From contig CAJTTE010000001.1 of assembly GCA_910579265.1 (NCBI GenBank), forward strand, positions 1-64,000: DNA of 64,000 nt, written 5' to 3'. Shown here piece by piece: positions 1-8,755 of this stretch; the stretch's first letter is position 1; every line of letters begins with the position of its first letter. A model generated the notes under the pieces. It had not been told where the DNA came from, did no database searches, and saw only the letters and a list, made by a program, of their open reading frames with translations. Made by a program: the position numbers and the translations under genes. The stretch is from an uncultured Ruminiclostridium sp. (GTDB lineage Bacteria; Bacillota; Clostridia; Oscillospirales; Ruminococcaceae).

Positions 1-162
1 GAGGAATCGCTCGCTTTGCTTCGCTCTTTTTATGATATAATGACCTCAGACGGGGAAAGTGGAAGATTTTATAAAAGCATTTTGTTGTTAGCGGAATAGC
101 TTTTACCATTTTTTATCATATAATTTTTTTCAGATTTTAATAAATGGATGTGATCACAAGAT

Positions 163-1335
163 ATGACGGATTTGCTTATAAGAATTTTTATCGGAAGCGG
201 AGACCCGGATAATTCCGAGGTAAGGCAAAAATACGGTTTTTTATCGGGAATTGTCGGCATCGTACTAAATATATGCCTTTTTATAGGAAAGCTTATGGCC
301 GGAGTTTTTTCCGGTGCGATTTCGGTTATTGCCGACGCCTTGAACAACCTTTCGGACGCAGGGTCATCCATTGTAAATATGGTCGGGTTTAAAATAGCCC
401 TTTCGCCTCCGGATCATGAGCATCCTTTCGGTCACGGAAGGGCTGAATATGTTTCGGGCCTCGTCATTTCCTTTATTATCGCGCTTATGGGAGTAGAACT
501 TGCCAAAAGTTCCATCGAGAAGATAATCGAACCGCAGGAGCTTGAATTCAGCACATTTACGTTTGTAATACTTATCCTGGCAGTGCTTATCAAGTTGTGG
601 ATGTTTTTTTTCAACCGGAAGCTGGGCAAAAAAATAGATTCTGTTTCATTAAGAGCCACGGCTATTGACAGTATTTCGGATACTGTGGCTACTTTTGCCG
701 TTATTCTGGGTATTTTGACAGGTGTTTTTTTCAAAGTAAATATTGACGGGTATATAGGCGTTCTGGTTTCGATATTCATTATTTTTTCCGGAATAAAGAC
801 GGCTAAGGAAAGTCTTTCTCCGCTTCTTGGACAAATGCCGGATAAGGAGCTTGTCGGAGATATAAAGAGCATGGTTTGTTCATATGAGGGGATAATAGGA
901 ATACATGATCTTATTGTTCATAATTACGGTGTAGGAATAAGTTATGTGTCTTTTCACGCGGAGGTGTCTTCCGGAACGGGTCTGTCCGAGTCCCACACAC
1001 TGATAGATAAAATAGAAAAGGATTTTAAAAGCAAATTCGACTGTGTAGTGACTATTCATATAGATCCTGTGGATATTGAGGACGAGGAAACGGTCCGGCT
1101 TCGCGAACAGGTAAAAAATATTGTTAAGAATATTGACGAATGTCTTTCCATTCACGATTTCAGGATAGTAAAAAATCCGGCTGGTCATTCCCTTATTTTC
1201 GATCTTGCAGTACCTTATAAATTCCGACTTTCAGATATTCAGATAAGGGAAATGACCCTCACCGAAATACGGACATTGGATAAGAATGCAACGGCAGTTA
1301 TAAACGTTGAAAGACAGCTGGCGGAACTTGACTAA
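163..1335 (+). CDS. cation diffusion facilitator (CDF) family efflux transporter
   Basis: Proton-coupled efflux of a divalent cation (Zn/Mn/Fe class) across the cytoplasmic membrane is the family role. The 390-residue product has several hydrophobic segments in the first 210 residues, then a soluble C-terminal domain, as in CDF proteins. The TM2 metal-site motif appears as DALNNLSD (residues 58-65), followed by HPFGHGR (87-93), typical of the family. A D-x3-D pair (AIDSISD) lies in the fifth segment. In the first site the position four residues after the first Asp is Asn rather than Asp, so the metal cannot be predicted. The start is backed by GGATGTGATC at 146-155, a near-perfect anti-SD match seven bases upstream. 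The gene stands alone; about 350 bases without a convincing gene follow. The family is secure, the substrate is not. Confidence 0.9.
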   Translation: MTDLLIRIFIGSGDPDNSEVRQKYGFLSGIVGIVLNICLFIGKLMAGVFSGAISVIADALNNLSDAGSSIVNMVGFKIALSPPDHEHPFGHGRAEYVSGLVISFIIALMGVELAKSSIEKIIEPQELEFSTFTFVILILAVLIKLWMFFFNRKLGKKIDSVSLRATAIDSISDTVATFAVILGILTGVFFKVNIDGYIGVLVSIFIIFSGIKTAKESLSPLLGQMPDKELVGDIKSMVCSYEGIIGIHDLIVHNYGVGISYVSFHAEVSSGTGLSESHTLIDKIEKDFKSKFDCVVTIHIDPVDIEDEETVRLREQVKNIVKNIDECLSIHDFRIVKNPAGHSLIFDLAVPYKFRLSDIQIREMTLTEIRTLDKNATAVINVERQLAELD

Positions 1336-1686
1336 ACCGGATAATTGTGGTAAAATTACATTGAAAAAATACCGTCGGCCGAAAGCGGCCCGGTTCACCA
1401 ACCGTCATTTGCTTTTTTATATGCATAGTGTAGCATGCGGAAATTTTTATAATATGCCGCCATAAGAAATAAAAAGCCGTTACGGCGGTGAAATTAAGAA
1501 AGCTCCCGTCGGATATGCCGTATCGTTGCAGGTCATATAAAACGGATAAGTATTTCAAGGCAGACACGAAAGCGGTATAACCGGTTGCATCGGCAATTTA
1601 AGATTCATATATGGCGGGACATAATCAATAACGAAAAATTTGCACTTAGCGGTAAATTTCAAAATAACGGGAAAAGGAGAATGGAT
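1336..1686. other. intergenic stretch without a supportable gene
   Basis: No convincing reading frame is present between the CDF gene and the thymidylate kinase. The long frame that runs into the kinase from 1585 lacks a ribosome binding site and family similarity before the P-loop domain. I see no clear terminator for the CDF gene. Confidence 0.5.
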
Positions 1687-2343
1687 TTGGGGAAAAAACT
1701 GATCGTTATAGAGGGGCTTGACGGCGGCGGAAAAACTACTCAGTTAGAGCTTTTAAAAAAAGAATATCCCGAATTCAGGTTTATAACTTTTCCAAATTAT
1801 AATTCTCCTTCAGGAGAAATAGTCTCAAATTATTTACAAGGAAAGTACAACGAAAAAAACGGTCATATAAGCGCATATACAGCAAGCTGTTTTTATGCCG
1901 TGGACAGATATACAAGCTATAAGACCGATTGGGAAAAGGATTATTCTCGCGGAATAACCGTTATTTCCGCACGTTATGTCAGCAGCAATGCCGTTTATCA
2001 GATGACCAAGCTGCCCGAAAGTGAATGGGACGGGTATATGAATTGGCTGTATGATACGGAGTATAATAAGTTTGGCATGCCCAAGCCCAGCGCCACACTA
2101 TTTCTCGATATGCCGGTGGAGGTTTCAAGAAGGCTTTTGCTTGCACGATATAACGGGAATGAAGAGCAGATGGATATCCATGAAAGCAATCTTGACTTTT
2201 TGGCAGCCTGCCGCAGAGCGGCACTTTATGTTGCCGAAAGAGAGGGATGGGAAATGATACGCTGCTCCGAAAACGGCGAACCGCTTCCCGTGGACAAAAT
2301 ACACACAATTGTAAAAAATAAGATAGAAGGATTTTTAAATTGA
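1687..2343 (+). CDS. tmk: thymidylate kinase, clostridial variant
   Basis: Phosphorylates dTMP to dTDP with ATP. The N-terminus reads LIVIEGLDGGGKTTQ, an EG-x-DG-x-GKTT P-loop. Further on there are the Phe-Pro of the nucleotide-binding region (ITFPNY), AVDRYTSY, LFLDMP and RYNGNE followed by DIHE. This pattern matches the thymidylate-kinase-like protein common in Ruminococcaceae rather than the E. coli-type enzyme. The start is a choice: ATG at 1681 is only one base from the GGAG at 1676-1679, whereas TTG at 1687 has seven-base spacing and gives the family's usual N-terminus (M-G-K-x-L-I-V-I-E-G). I chose TTG, giving 218 residues. The DUF2156 gene starts three bases after its stop, so the two are probably co-transcribed. 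Confidence 0.85.
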   Translation: MGKKLIVIEGLDGGGKTTQLELLKKEYPEFRFITFPNYNSPSGEIVSNYLQGKYNEKNGHISAYTASCFYAVDRYTSYKTDWEKDYSRGITVISARYVSSNAVYQMTKLPESEWDGYMNWLYDTEYNKFGMPKPSATLFLDMPVEVSRRLLLARYNGNEEQMDIHESNLDFLAACRRAALYVAEREGWEMIRCSENGEPLPVDKIHTIVKNKIEGFLN

Positions 2344-2346
2344 TCT

Positions 2347-3222
2347 ATGCTTGATTTCAGAAATATAGAGATTAAAGATAAGGATTGGATAAAAGAGCTG
2401 CTTTCGTATTCGGATTACAGAGGGTGCGAGTATACTTTCGGAAACAATTTTATCTGGAGCGATGCTTTTAAGATACAAATTGCCAGGTATAAGGATTTTT
2501 ATATCGTTCAGAGTGAGGGGGAGTTTTTTTTCCCGGCAGGACGCGGAAATTACGAGGAGGTCATAACCCTTCTGAGAGAGTATTGCAAACGGCAGGACAA
2601 GCATCTTTGCTTCGGAAGCTCGCCCAAAAGCGGAGCAGAGTATTTAAAGGAGCTTTACGGCGACAGAATAGATATTTATTCAAACAGAGATTTTTTTGAC
2701 TATTGTTATAATTATGATGATCTGTCTTTGCTTATCGGGAAAAAATATCATTCAAAACGAAATTTTATTAACAGGTTTATTCAGAACGAATGGTCTTATG
2801 AGGAGATTTCTGAGAATAATATAAACGATTGTATAGATGTTCTTCAAAAATGGTATGAAGAAAATAAGGACAGCGATGATCCTTCAATGGAACAGGAGGT
2901 AAAGGCCTCGGAGAAAGGGCTGAAATATTTCGAAGAGCTGGATTTTCGCGGCGGTCTTTTAAGAGTAGGCGGAAAGCCTGTGGCTTTTACTTTCGGAGAG
3001 GGAATAAACAGCGACACTTTTGACGTGCATGTTGAAAAAGCGCTTTCGGAATATGACGGAACATATCCTATGATAAACAAGGAGTTTGTAAGCAGAAGCT
3101 GTTCCGGTTACAGATATATCAATCGTGAAGAGGACGTGGGTGAGGAAAATTTAAGGAGAGCAAAGCTTTCCTATCATCCGGCCTTTATGGAGGAAAAGTA
3201 CAGAATCATCTTCAAGGATTAG
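2347..3222 (+). CDS. DUF2156 (phosphatidylglycerol lysyltransferase-like) protein
   Basis: 291 residues matching the DUF2156 pattern, a tandem-GNAT fold related to the C-terminal catalytic domain of MprF: N-terminal YTFGNNFIW, central YHSKRNFINRF, and C-terminal YINREEDVGEENLRRAK with SYHPAF. Family members are assumed to use aminoacyl-tRNA or acyl-CoA donors, but the substrate of this soluble subtype is unknown. No membrane segments are visible, unlike full-length MprF. It follows tmk by three bases. Its TAG stop overlaps the first base of a MITE-like element (family 1, copy A), so the insertion may have supplied or abutted the present 3' end. Confidence 0.8.
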   Translation: MLDFRNIEIKDKDWIKELLSYSDYRGCEYTFGNNFIWSDAFKIQIARYKDFYIVQSEGEFFFPAGRGNYEEVITLLREYCKRQDKHLCFGSSPKSGAEYLKELYGDRIDIYSNRDFFDYCYNYDDLSLLIGKKYHSKRNFINRFIQNEWSYEEISENNINDCIDVLQKWYEENKDSDDPSMEQEVKASEKGLKYFEELDFRGGLLRVGGKPVAFTFGEGINSDTFDVHVEKALSEYDGTYPMINKEFVSRSCSGYRYINREEDVGEENLRRAKLSYHPAFMEEKYRIIFKD

Positions 3223-3408
3223 GGCAAATCTGAAGACAAATCAAATTTGTATGATTATGCTAAAGCATGGCGGTCTCAAGGAAAAAGCGGAAAAATACGA
3301 GGGTATTTCGCAGTCATCCCTTTGGGATAACTGTCGTTATTCATTGACGCGGAAGGCTTTTGCAGTCAGCAGAGACCGTGCAATTTTCGGCTTTTCAGAT
3401 AAAACCCA
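3222..3408 (+). repeat. family 1 MITE-like element, copy A (full length)
   Basis: Begins GGGCAAATCTGAAGAC and ends GGCTTTTCAGATAAAACCC, an imperfect version of the GGGGCATATCTGAAAA terminal inverted repeat seen in copy B. The interior matches copies B (4811-4994) and C (43373-43535, opposite orientation), including an internal palindrome close to GTTATCCCTTTGGGATAAC. The 71-codon frame inside (3251-3466) is not conserved between copies, so I call the element non-coding. Confidence 0.75.
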
Positions 3409-3653
3409 AGATGAATCAAAACAACCGGTGTCTTTGTCCGAACGGGTCAGACGGCCGGATATTTGACCGCGCCGGTGACGGGAATATCCGCGCAGGAGGC
3501 AAATGCGTCAGATCATGTTGTATGCCGGTTTAATTTTCAATTTTCAATCGGTATGTAAAAGATAAAAAGTGTTTAAACCGAAAGTACGGTATATCAGGTT
3601 TAAAATAAGATCTGATAAATTTCGACAGACATTCTGAAAAGGAGGCGCAGATT

Positions 3654-4196
3654 ATGATCTATTGTTTTTTAGCGGACGGATTCGAGGAGATGGAGGCATT
3701 ATGTCCTGTAGATATTCTTCGCAGGGGTGAATGCCAGGTCATTACGGTAGGAGTCGGCGAGGAGATAATTACGGGAGCGCACAATATAAGCGTTTGTTCT
3801 GATATTAAGGACAGTGAAACGGTTCTCGACGAAAACCTTGAGATGATCATTCTGCCCGGAGGTATGCCGGGCACTCTTAACCTGGAAAAGAATATCAATG
3901 TTCAAAAAGCAATCGATTTCTGTATGAAAAACGGAAAATATATAGGCGCAATATGCGCAGCGCCTTCAATTCTTGGTCATAAGGGCATTCTTAAGGGAAA
4001 AGAAGCAATATGTTTTCCCGGTTTTGAAGGGCAGCTGGATTGTGATAAGGTTTCTGAGGATCATGTTTGCGCCGACGGTAATATAATAACGGCTAAGGGC
4101 GCCGGAGTCGCTCAGGAATTCGGAATCAAGCTTCTCGAAATGCTCAGGGGAGCCGAGACGGCCAAGAGGATAAGGGATTCTTTACAGTGCAGATGA
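3654..4196 (+). CDS. DJ-1/PfpI family protein
   Basis: 180-residue single-domain DJ-1/ThiJ/PfpI protein. It has the N-terminal GFEEMEA segment carrying the conserved Glu, the LPGGMPG loop, and a nucleophile elbow GAICAAPS with the reactive Cys at residue 101. Family members act as glyoxalase III/deglycase-like or stress proteins; the exact activity is not predictable. A strong SD (AAAGGAGG) lies eight bases before ATG. The cyclo-ligase gene starts inside its stop codon (ATGA), implying translational coupling. The approximately 245 bases upstream of the gene (3409-3653) hold no other recognisable gene. Confidence 0.88.
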   Translation: MIYCFLADGFEEMEALCPVDILRRGECQVITVGVGEEIITGAHNISVCSDIKDSETVLDENLEMIILPGGMPGTLNLEKNINVQKAIDFCMKNGKYIGAICAAPSILGHKGILKGKEAICFPGFEGQLDCDKVSEDHVCADGNIITAKGAGVAQEFGIKLLEMLRGAETAKRIRDSLQCR

Positions 4197-4783
4197 AGGA
4201 TGAGCTGAGACAAATACTTGCGGAGGAAAGAAGAAATATTTCTGATTCGCTGCACAGGAGATTCAGCGCAAAGATCGCCGAAAGACTTGTATCGCTCGAA
4301 GCGTTTCGGAATGCGGATACGATTTTATGTTATGCAAGCAAGAGATACGAGACGGCAACCGACAGGATATTTAAGTATTGTTTTAAATGCGGAAAGTCAA
4401 TTGCCGCTCCGGTTTGTATCGGAAAACATATGATATTCAGGATCGTAAGGAGCAAGGATGATTTTGAGCCAGGCAGGTTTTCCGTTTATGAGCCTAAAAG
4501 CAGCTGCGCTCCCGCAGTAATTACGGCAGAAACCGTCTGTATCACTCCCGCTCTTTGCTACGATAAAAACGGATTCAGAATCGGATACGGCGGCGGTTAT
4601 TATGACAGGTTCTTTTCGGAAAACGAATGTATAAGGATAGGCGTATGTTATGAACAGTTTATCAGAGATTTCGTACATGATGAAAATGATGAGTCCGTTG
4701 ACGCAATTATAAGCCAGGACAGTGTCAGAATAATCAAAAGTGACAGATCTCCTAAGGGGCTTAGAGTTACCGACATACAATAA
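4193..4783 (+). CDS. fthC: 5-formyltetrahydrofolate cyclo-ligase
   Basis: Converts 5-formyl-THF to 5,10-methenyl-THF with ATP (MTHFS family). The 196-residue protein carries the C-terminal signature GYGGGYYDRF preceded by CYDKNGFRIG, and an early basic region (RRNISDSLHRRFS). The ATG at 4193 overlaps the preceding TGA in an ATGA arrangement; a GTG two codons upstream is the alternative start. No independent SD is obvious, which fits coupling to the DJ-1 gene. A family 1 repeat element begins 27 bases after the stop. Confidence 0.9.
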   Translation: MKDELRQILAEERRNISDSLHRRFSAKIAERLVSLEAFRNADTILCYASKRYETATDRIFKYCFKCGKSIAAPVCIGKHMIFRIVRSKDDFEPGRFSVYEPKSSCAPAVITAETVCITPALCYDKNGFRIGYGGGYYDRFFSENECIRIGVCYEQFIRDFVHDENDESVDAIISQDSVRIIKSDRSPKGLRVTDIQ

Positions 4784-4810
4784 AGCGATCGGATAAGGGG
4801 CTTTTGTACT

Positions 4811-4994
4811 GGGGCATATCTGAAAAAATAAATCAGTACGGTTATGCTAAAAGTATTGGTGATTTAAAAAAAGCGGAGAAATACGAGGATATTTCATAGT
4901 TATGCCTTTTGGATAACTATCGGCATTATTTGACGCGGACGGCATATGCAGTCAGCGGAAATCGCGCAATTTGCAGCTTTTCAGATAGCGCCTA
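4811..4994 (+). repeat. family 1 MITE-like element, copy B (full length)
   Basis: Starts GGGGCATATCTGAAAA and ends GCAGCTTTTCAGATAGCGCC, giving imperfect terminal inverted repeats. The interior aligns with copy A along its length (GGTTATGCTAAA, then AAAGCGGAGAAATACGAGG, then GACGCGGACGG, then GCAGTCAGCGG). No open frame is shared between copies. Confidence 0.78.
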
Positions 4995-5088
4995 ATAAAG
5001 GGTAATTCATGGCTACATATATTTAAGTTTTAATCAGAGTGTTTTTTGGTAATTTTCCATAGGACTTCATGAGGAAGGGATAAGACAA

Positions 5089-6504
5089 ATGGATGACAAT
5101 AAGGAAAAAAACGAATATAACGACGGATTGACCGAAATGCTGGAAAGAAACAGAGAACGGAAAATGGCGGCCGAAGAGACGAAAAGTATCGGCAGAGACA
5201 GTTCTTCCGGCCAAGAACCTACGGATAAAAATGATTTTACATCACATGAAGCGGAAAATGAAGCTTTACCGTATGATGAGGAAGATATCCACGATATAGA
5301 TTTCGATAAGCAGGAAGAGGTCCCCTCAACAAAAAAAACCAGCAGACGTATACTTGAAGCGGAGAGGCAGCTTAAGAGGCAGAGCAGAATCAGAAAAACA
5401 GTTATACAGATAATCCTCGGAATCGTTCTTTCGGGATTTGTTATGTTTTTCGGGGTGAAGCTCGGAAATTCGCTGTACGACGCAGTAATAGACTATACGG
5501 GGATCAGCAACAACGAGTTTCAGGTCGTTGTTGAGATCCCGGAAAACCCTACTCTTGATCAGGTAGCTTCCGTTCTTAAAACCAACGGCATAATTACCAA
5601 TATTGATTTTTTTAAAAAATATGTTGAGAGAGAAAACAGCGAAGATGATTTTGTAGGCGGCGAGTTTACCCTTTCGTCGTCCATGAATTACGGAACCATA
5701 GTGGATACGCTTCTGGCATCAAAAAATAAGGTCATAACCATCGAAGTCACTATTATTGAAGGAATGACTGCCGCGGAGGTGGCGCAGCTTCTCGAAAAGA
5801 ATTTTGTGTGTCGTTCCGAGGACTTTTTAAAGTTTTACCGTGATAAAATGAACGTATATGATTTTGAGCGGAGGGTTCTTGAAAATTCTCATAAGTTCAA
5901 TCAGCTGGAGGGATATCTGTTCCCGGATAAATATGAGTTTTATGTATGCAATGAGCTTAAGGATGAGCCTGAATCCGATCTGGATACTTCAAAAGAGGCT
6001 GAGGTAGCCGCAAAAAAAATATACTCAAACTTTAATTCAAAGATCACAAAGACAATGTATAAGCAGATGAATGAAATGGGTCTTACATTAGACGAGCTTA
6101 TCACATTGGCTTCTATGGTGCAGTCTGAGGTAAGCGATATCGACGATATGAAAAACGTCGCTTCAGTATTTTTAAACCGGCTTAAGGCCGGAGGTGATTT
6201 TTCCAAGCTTCAATCGGATGTCACCGTATTTTATGTTCAGGATTTCATAGAGCCCTACTACAAGGACTACGGTCTCGAAACTTCACTTGCGGTCATATCC
6301 AATTCTTATGATACTTACGAATGTGATGGTATTCCAGCAGGTCCTATATGCAATCCCGGAATGGACGCAATCAACGCGGTCCTTAATTCATATAATACGG
6401 ATTATTATTATTTCTGTTCAAACGAGGAGACCGGAGAGACGTTCTACGGAAAAACGTTGGAAGAGCATCAGGAAAACCTTATTAAGGCCGGATTGGTCCG
6501 TTGA
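5089..6504 (+). CDS. mltG: endolytic murein transglycosylase MltG
   Basis: Cleaves nascent peptidoglycan strands at the outer face of the cytoplasmic membrane (YceG/MltG family). The 471-residue protein has a long charged cytoplasmic N-terminus (1-100), one membrane segment (about 104-124), a LysM-like region, and the catalytic domain with LASMVQSEVSD containing the conserved Glu, followed by VASVFLNRL and PAGPICNPG near the C-terminus. The cytoplasmic tail is longer than in E. coli, as is common in Firmicutes. ATG at 5089 has GAGGAAGGGA upstream. The U32 peptidase gene follows, separated by a stem-loop. Confidence 0.93.
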   Translation: MDDNKEKNEYNDGLTEMLERNRERKMAAEETKSIGRDSSSGQEPTDKNDFTSHEAENEALPYDEEDIHDIDFDKQEEVPSTKKTSRRILEAERQLKRQSRIRKTVIQIILGIVLSGFVMFFGVKLGNSLYDAVIDYTGISNNEFQVVVEIPENPTLDQVASVLKTNGIITNIDFFKKYVERENSEDDFVGGEFTLSSSMNYGTIVDTLLASKNKVITIEVTIIEGMTAAEVAQLLEKNFVCRSEDFLKFYRDKMNVYDFERRVLENSHKFNQLEGYLFPDKYEFYVCNELKDEPESDLDTSKEAEVAAKKIYSNFNSKITKTMYKQMNEMGLTLDELITLASMVQSEVSDIDDMKNVASVFLNRLKAGGDFSKLQSDVTVFYVQDFIEPYYKDYGLETSLAVISNSYDTYECDGIPAGPICNPGMDAINAVLNSYNTDYYYFCSNEETGETFYGKTLEEHQENLIKAGLVR

Positions 6505-6717
6505 TAACGGACGCGGTTTTATACGGCGCATGATACTTATTTAGCAGCTGTCCAAGTAGAAATTGGCGCACGCCTTTTCGGCTTATTTTTACGCTGATTG
6601 CGTTAAAATTATTTGGCGGTCGACATACGTCTGCGAAATTTTGCCGTATCAGGCGACGGAATCTGCTCAAATATCCGTACAATGTTTCTATTGGAACAGC
6701 TCATTACAGGAAACCGT
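6505..6717. other. short intergenic stretch, no gene seen
   Basis: About 210 bases between the MltG stop and the stem-loop before the U32 gene. No supportable reading frame or repeat copy was identified. Confidence 0.4.
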
Positions 6718-6756
6718 AACCTGTTTTCACAATATTATCCTTTGTGAAAACAGGTT
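6718..6756 (+). terminator. perfect 15-bp stem-loop before the U32 peptidase gene
   Basis: AACCTGTTTTCACAA and its exact complement TTGTGAAAACAGGTT flank a nine-base loop. ATTATTTT follows, and the SD of the next gene starts nine bases after the stem. It could be the mltG terminator or an attenuator for the peptidase; the T-run is imperfect. Confidence 0.6.
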
Positions 6757-6774
6757 ATTATTTTGGAGGTCGTT

Positions 6775-7977
6775 ATGGTTGAATTACTGTCTCCCGCAGG
6801 GGATTTCGAATGCCTTGAAGCAGCTGTAAATTTCGGCTGTGACGCTGTTTATGTGGGTGGTAAGGGGTACGGTATGAGAGCTTCTGCCAAAAACTTTGAT
6901 CCGGAGGAATTGCAAAAAGCGGTGCAGCTGGCTCACAATAAAGGGGTAAAGATCTATTTAACATGCAACACATTGCCGTCAAATGATGAAATAGATGAAT
7001 TTCCCGAATTTATAAAAAGCGCGGAGGCGGCAGGGATCGACGCAGTTATCGTATGTGACCTGGGTATTATGGGCTTGGTAAAAAAGTATGCTCCGTCGCT
7101 TGAAATCCATATGTCCACACAGGTAGGCATAGTAAATTATGCAGCAGCAAACGAACTGTATAAAATGGGTGCGAAGCGGGTGGTTTTGTCAAGGGAAACC
7201 GGAATCGAAGATATAAAGCGTATTCGCGATAAGATCCCGGAGGATATGGAAATAGAAGCTTTTGTTCATGGTGCAATGTGCGTTTCTTTTTCGGGAAGAT
7301 GTCTTTTGTCCGCGTATATGACCGGCAGGAACGCCAACAGCGGCGAATGCGCCCAGCCCTGTCGGTGGAAATACAGTCTGGTTGAGGAGAAACGTCCGGG
7401 TGAGTACTATCCTGTTTTCGAAGACGACGGAGGGACTTATATACTTAATGCCAAGGATATGTGTATGATAGAGCATCTGGACAAGCTGATAGGAGCCGGA
7501 GTATCAAGCCTTAAAATTGAGGGTCGTGCCAAATCCGCGTATTATGTTGCAACGGTGACAAATGCTTACAGTATGGCGCTTGACTTTGCCATGGATGGAA
7601 AGCCCGTTCCCAAATGGATAATAAACGAGGTCGGCAATGTAAGTCATCGTGATTACTGTACAGGTTTTTATTTTGGAGCATATGACGCAAAACAGGTTTA
7701 CGGCAGCAGCGGTTATGTGAGGAGCCGTGATTTTGTCGGGGTGATCGACGGCTTTGAAAAGGGAAGGGTTCTTCTTACTCAAAGAAACTATTTTACCGTG
7801 GAGGATAAGCTGGAGGTCCTGACGGCGGGGCGTGAACCGGTCCCGTTTTCTGTAAAGCAGCTTTTTAACAGCGAGGGTGATGAAATTCGCATAGCCAATA
7901 AGGCTACGGAAAAATTAAGTGCAATCTGTGACAGGAAATTTTCCAAAGGAAGCATCCTGAGAAAAATTATACAATAA
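6775..7977 (+). CDS. peptidase U32 family protein
   Basis: The 400-residue protein has the N-terminal ELLSPAGDFECLEAAV typical of U32 proteins and the family signature around residues 162-180 (EAFVHGAMCVSFSGRC then LLSAYMTG), followed by NSGECAQPCRW with the cysteine pattern expected for an iron-sulfur ligand set. Characterised relatives (collagenase-like PrtC, and the TrhP tRNA hydroxylation proteins) make a tRNA-modification role as likely as proteolysis. ATG at 6775 follows GGAGGT; the TTG at 6763 overlaps that SD and is rejected. The C-terminal 120 codons are duplicated as a decayed copy at 8420-8755. Confidence 0.9.
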   Translation: MVELLSPAGDFECLEAAVNFGCDAVYVGGKGYGMRASAKNFDPEELQKAVQLAHNKGVKIYLTCNTLPSNDEIDEFPEFIKSAEAAGIDAVIVCDLGIMGLVKKYAPSLEIHMSTQVGIVNYAAANELYKMGAKRVVLSRETGIEDIKRIRDKIPEDMEIEAFVHGAMCVSFSGRCLLSAYMTGRNANSGECAQPCRWKYSLVEEKRPGEYYPVFEDDGGTYILNAKDMCMIEHLDKLIGAGVSSLKIEGRAKSAYYVATVTNAYSMALDFAMDGKPVPKWIINEVGNVSHRDYCTGFYFGAYDAKQVYGSSGYVRSRDFVGVIDGFEKGRVLLTQRNYFTVEDKLEVLTAGREPVPFSVKQLFNSEGDEIRIANKATEKLSAICDRKFSKGSILRKIIQ

Positions 7978-7994
7978 CCGTATATTCCATATTT

Positions 7995-8033
7995 TGACCG
8001 TTTGTTCCGTTTATCCGGAGACGGTCATTTTTT
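7995..8033 (+). terminator. rho-independent terminator after the U32 gene
   Basis: TGACCGT pairs with ACGGTCA around a loop that itself holds a short stem (TCCG/CGGA), followed by TTTTTT. It starts 18 bases after the stop codon. Confidence 0.7.
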
Positions 8034-8183
8034 ATGTTAAAATATAGTCAGATTTTGTTGCGGCTATCTTATATTTTGTTTTAAACGGATCAAAGCTGTT
8101 GATAAAGGCGGGTCAAATATTTTATTGTATGTTATATGGTAAAGTTATGATAAATGCCGATTTATTTGGAAGGGAGGATTTTT

Positions 8184-8390
8184 ATGAACGGCAATTTCAA
8201 TGTTTCTCTTAAGAAAATACGTATCAATAGGGGAATTACTCAGGAGCAGCTCGGAGTGTCTGTGGGCGTTTCTGCACAGGCCGTTTCAAAATGGGAGAAA
8301 AAGGGATTTCCCGACGCCTCTGTACTTCCCGCGATTGCGGATTGCCTTGGGGTAACAATAGACGAGCTTTTCGGGCGTGAGTCTAAATAG
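8184..8390 (+). CDS. truncated XRE-family DNA-binding protein (helix-turn-helix only)
   Basis: A 68-residue product consisting of an XRE helix-turn-helix (ITQEQLGVSVGVSAQAVSKWE) and ending eight residues after the ELFG that closes the domain. The same N-terminal domain, roughly two thirds identical, opens the full-length regulator at 9767, where it continues for another 220 residues. A good SD (GGAAGGGAGG) precedes ATG at 8184. The DNA immediately after it is a remnant of the U32 gene, so the reading frame was probably cut at a tandem-duplication junction. It might still make a dominant-negative or autonomous DNA-binding peptide, but a degraded duplicate is the simpler view. Confidence 0.65.
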   Translation: MNGNFNVSLKKIRINRGITQEQLGVSVGVSAQAVSKWEKKGFPDASVLPAIADCLGVTIDELFGRESK

Positions 8391-8419
8391 TTCAAGGAAT
8401 ATTGGAGCGCGTTTTTTAA

Positions 8420-8755
8420 GGATAACAAACGAAGTCGGCAATGTAAGCCGCCGTGATTACTGTACAGGTCTTTATTTTGGAGCATATGACGCAAAACGGG
8501 TTTATGTCAGCGGCGATTACGTGAGGAGCTATGATTTTGTCGGAGAGACCGTCGGTTTTAAAAAATTTCTTACTCAAAAAATATTTTACTGCGGAGAATA
8601 AGCCGGAGACCCTGACGCGGGATGTGGACATGCTTCGTTTTGTGTAAAGCGGCTTTTTAACATCAAGGATGATAAATTTTCTATAGCCAATAAGGCTTTG
8701 GAAGATTTAACGCAATTTATGATCGGGAATTTTTATAAAGAAATCGGTTTATGCA
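8420..8755 (+). pseudogene. decayed duplicate of the 3' end of the U32 peptidase gene
   Basis: DNA from 8420 aligns with 7617 onward in the intact U32 gene: GAAGTCGGCAATGTAAG, CGTGATTACTGTACAGG, TATTTTGGAGCATATGACGC and GCCAATAAGGC recur in order. The copy stays open to 8601, then has deletions and in-frame stops. It covers about the last 115 codons and has no start of its own. It begins about 30 bases after the truncated XRE gene. Confidence 0.85.

Noticed and set aside
3251..3466. 71-codon frame after the DUF2156 gene
   Set aside because: It lies within a family 1 repeat, lacks an SD and is not kept in the other copies.
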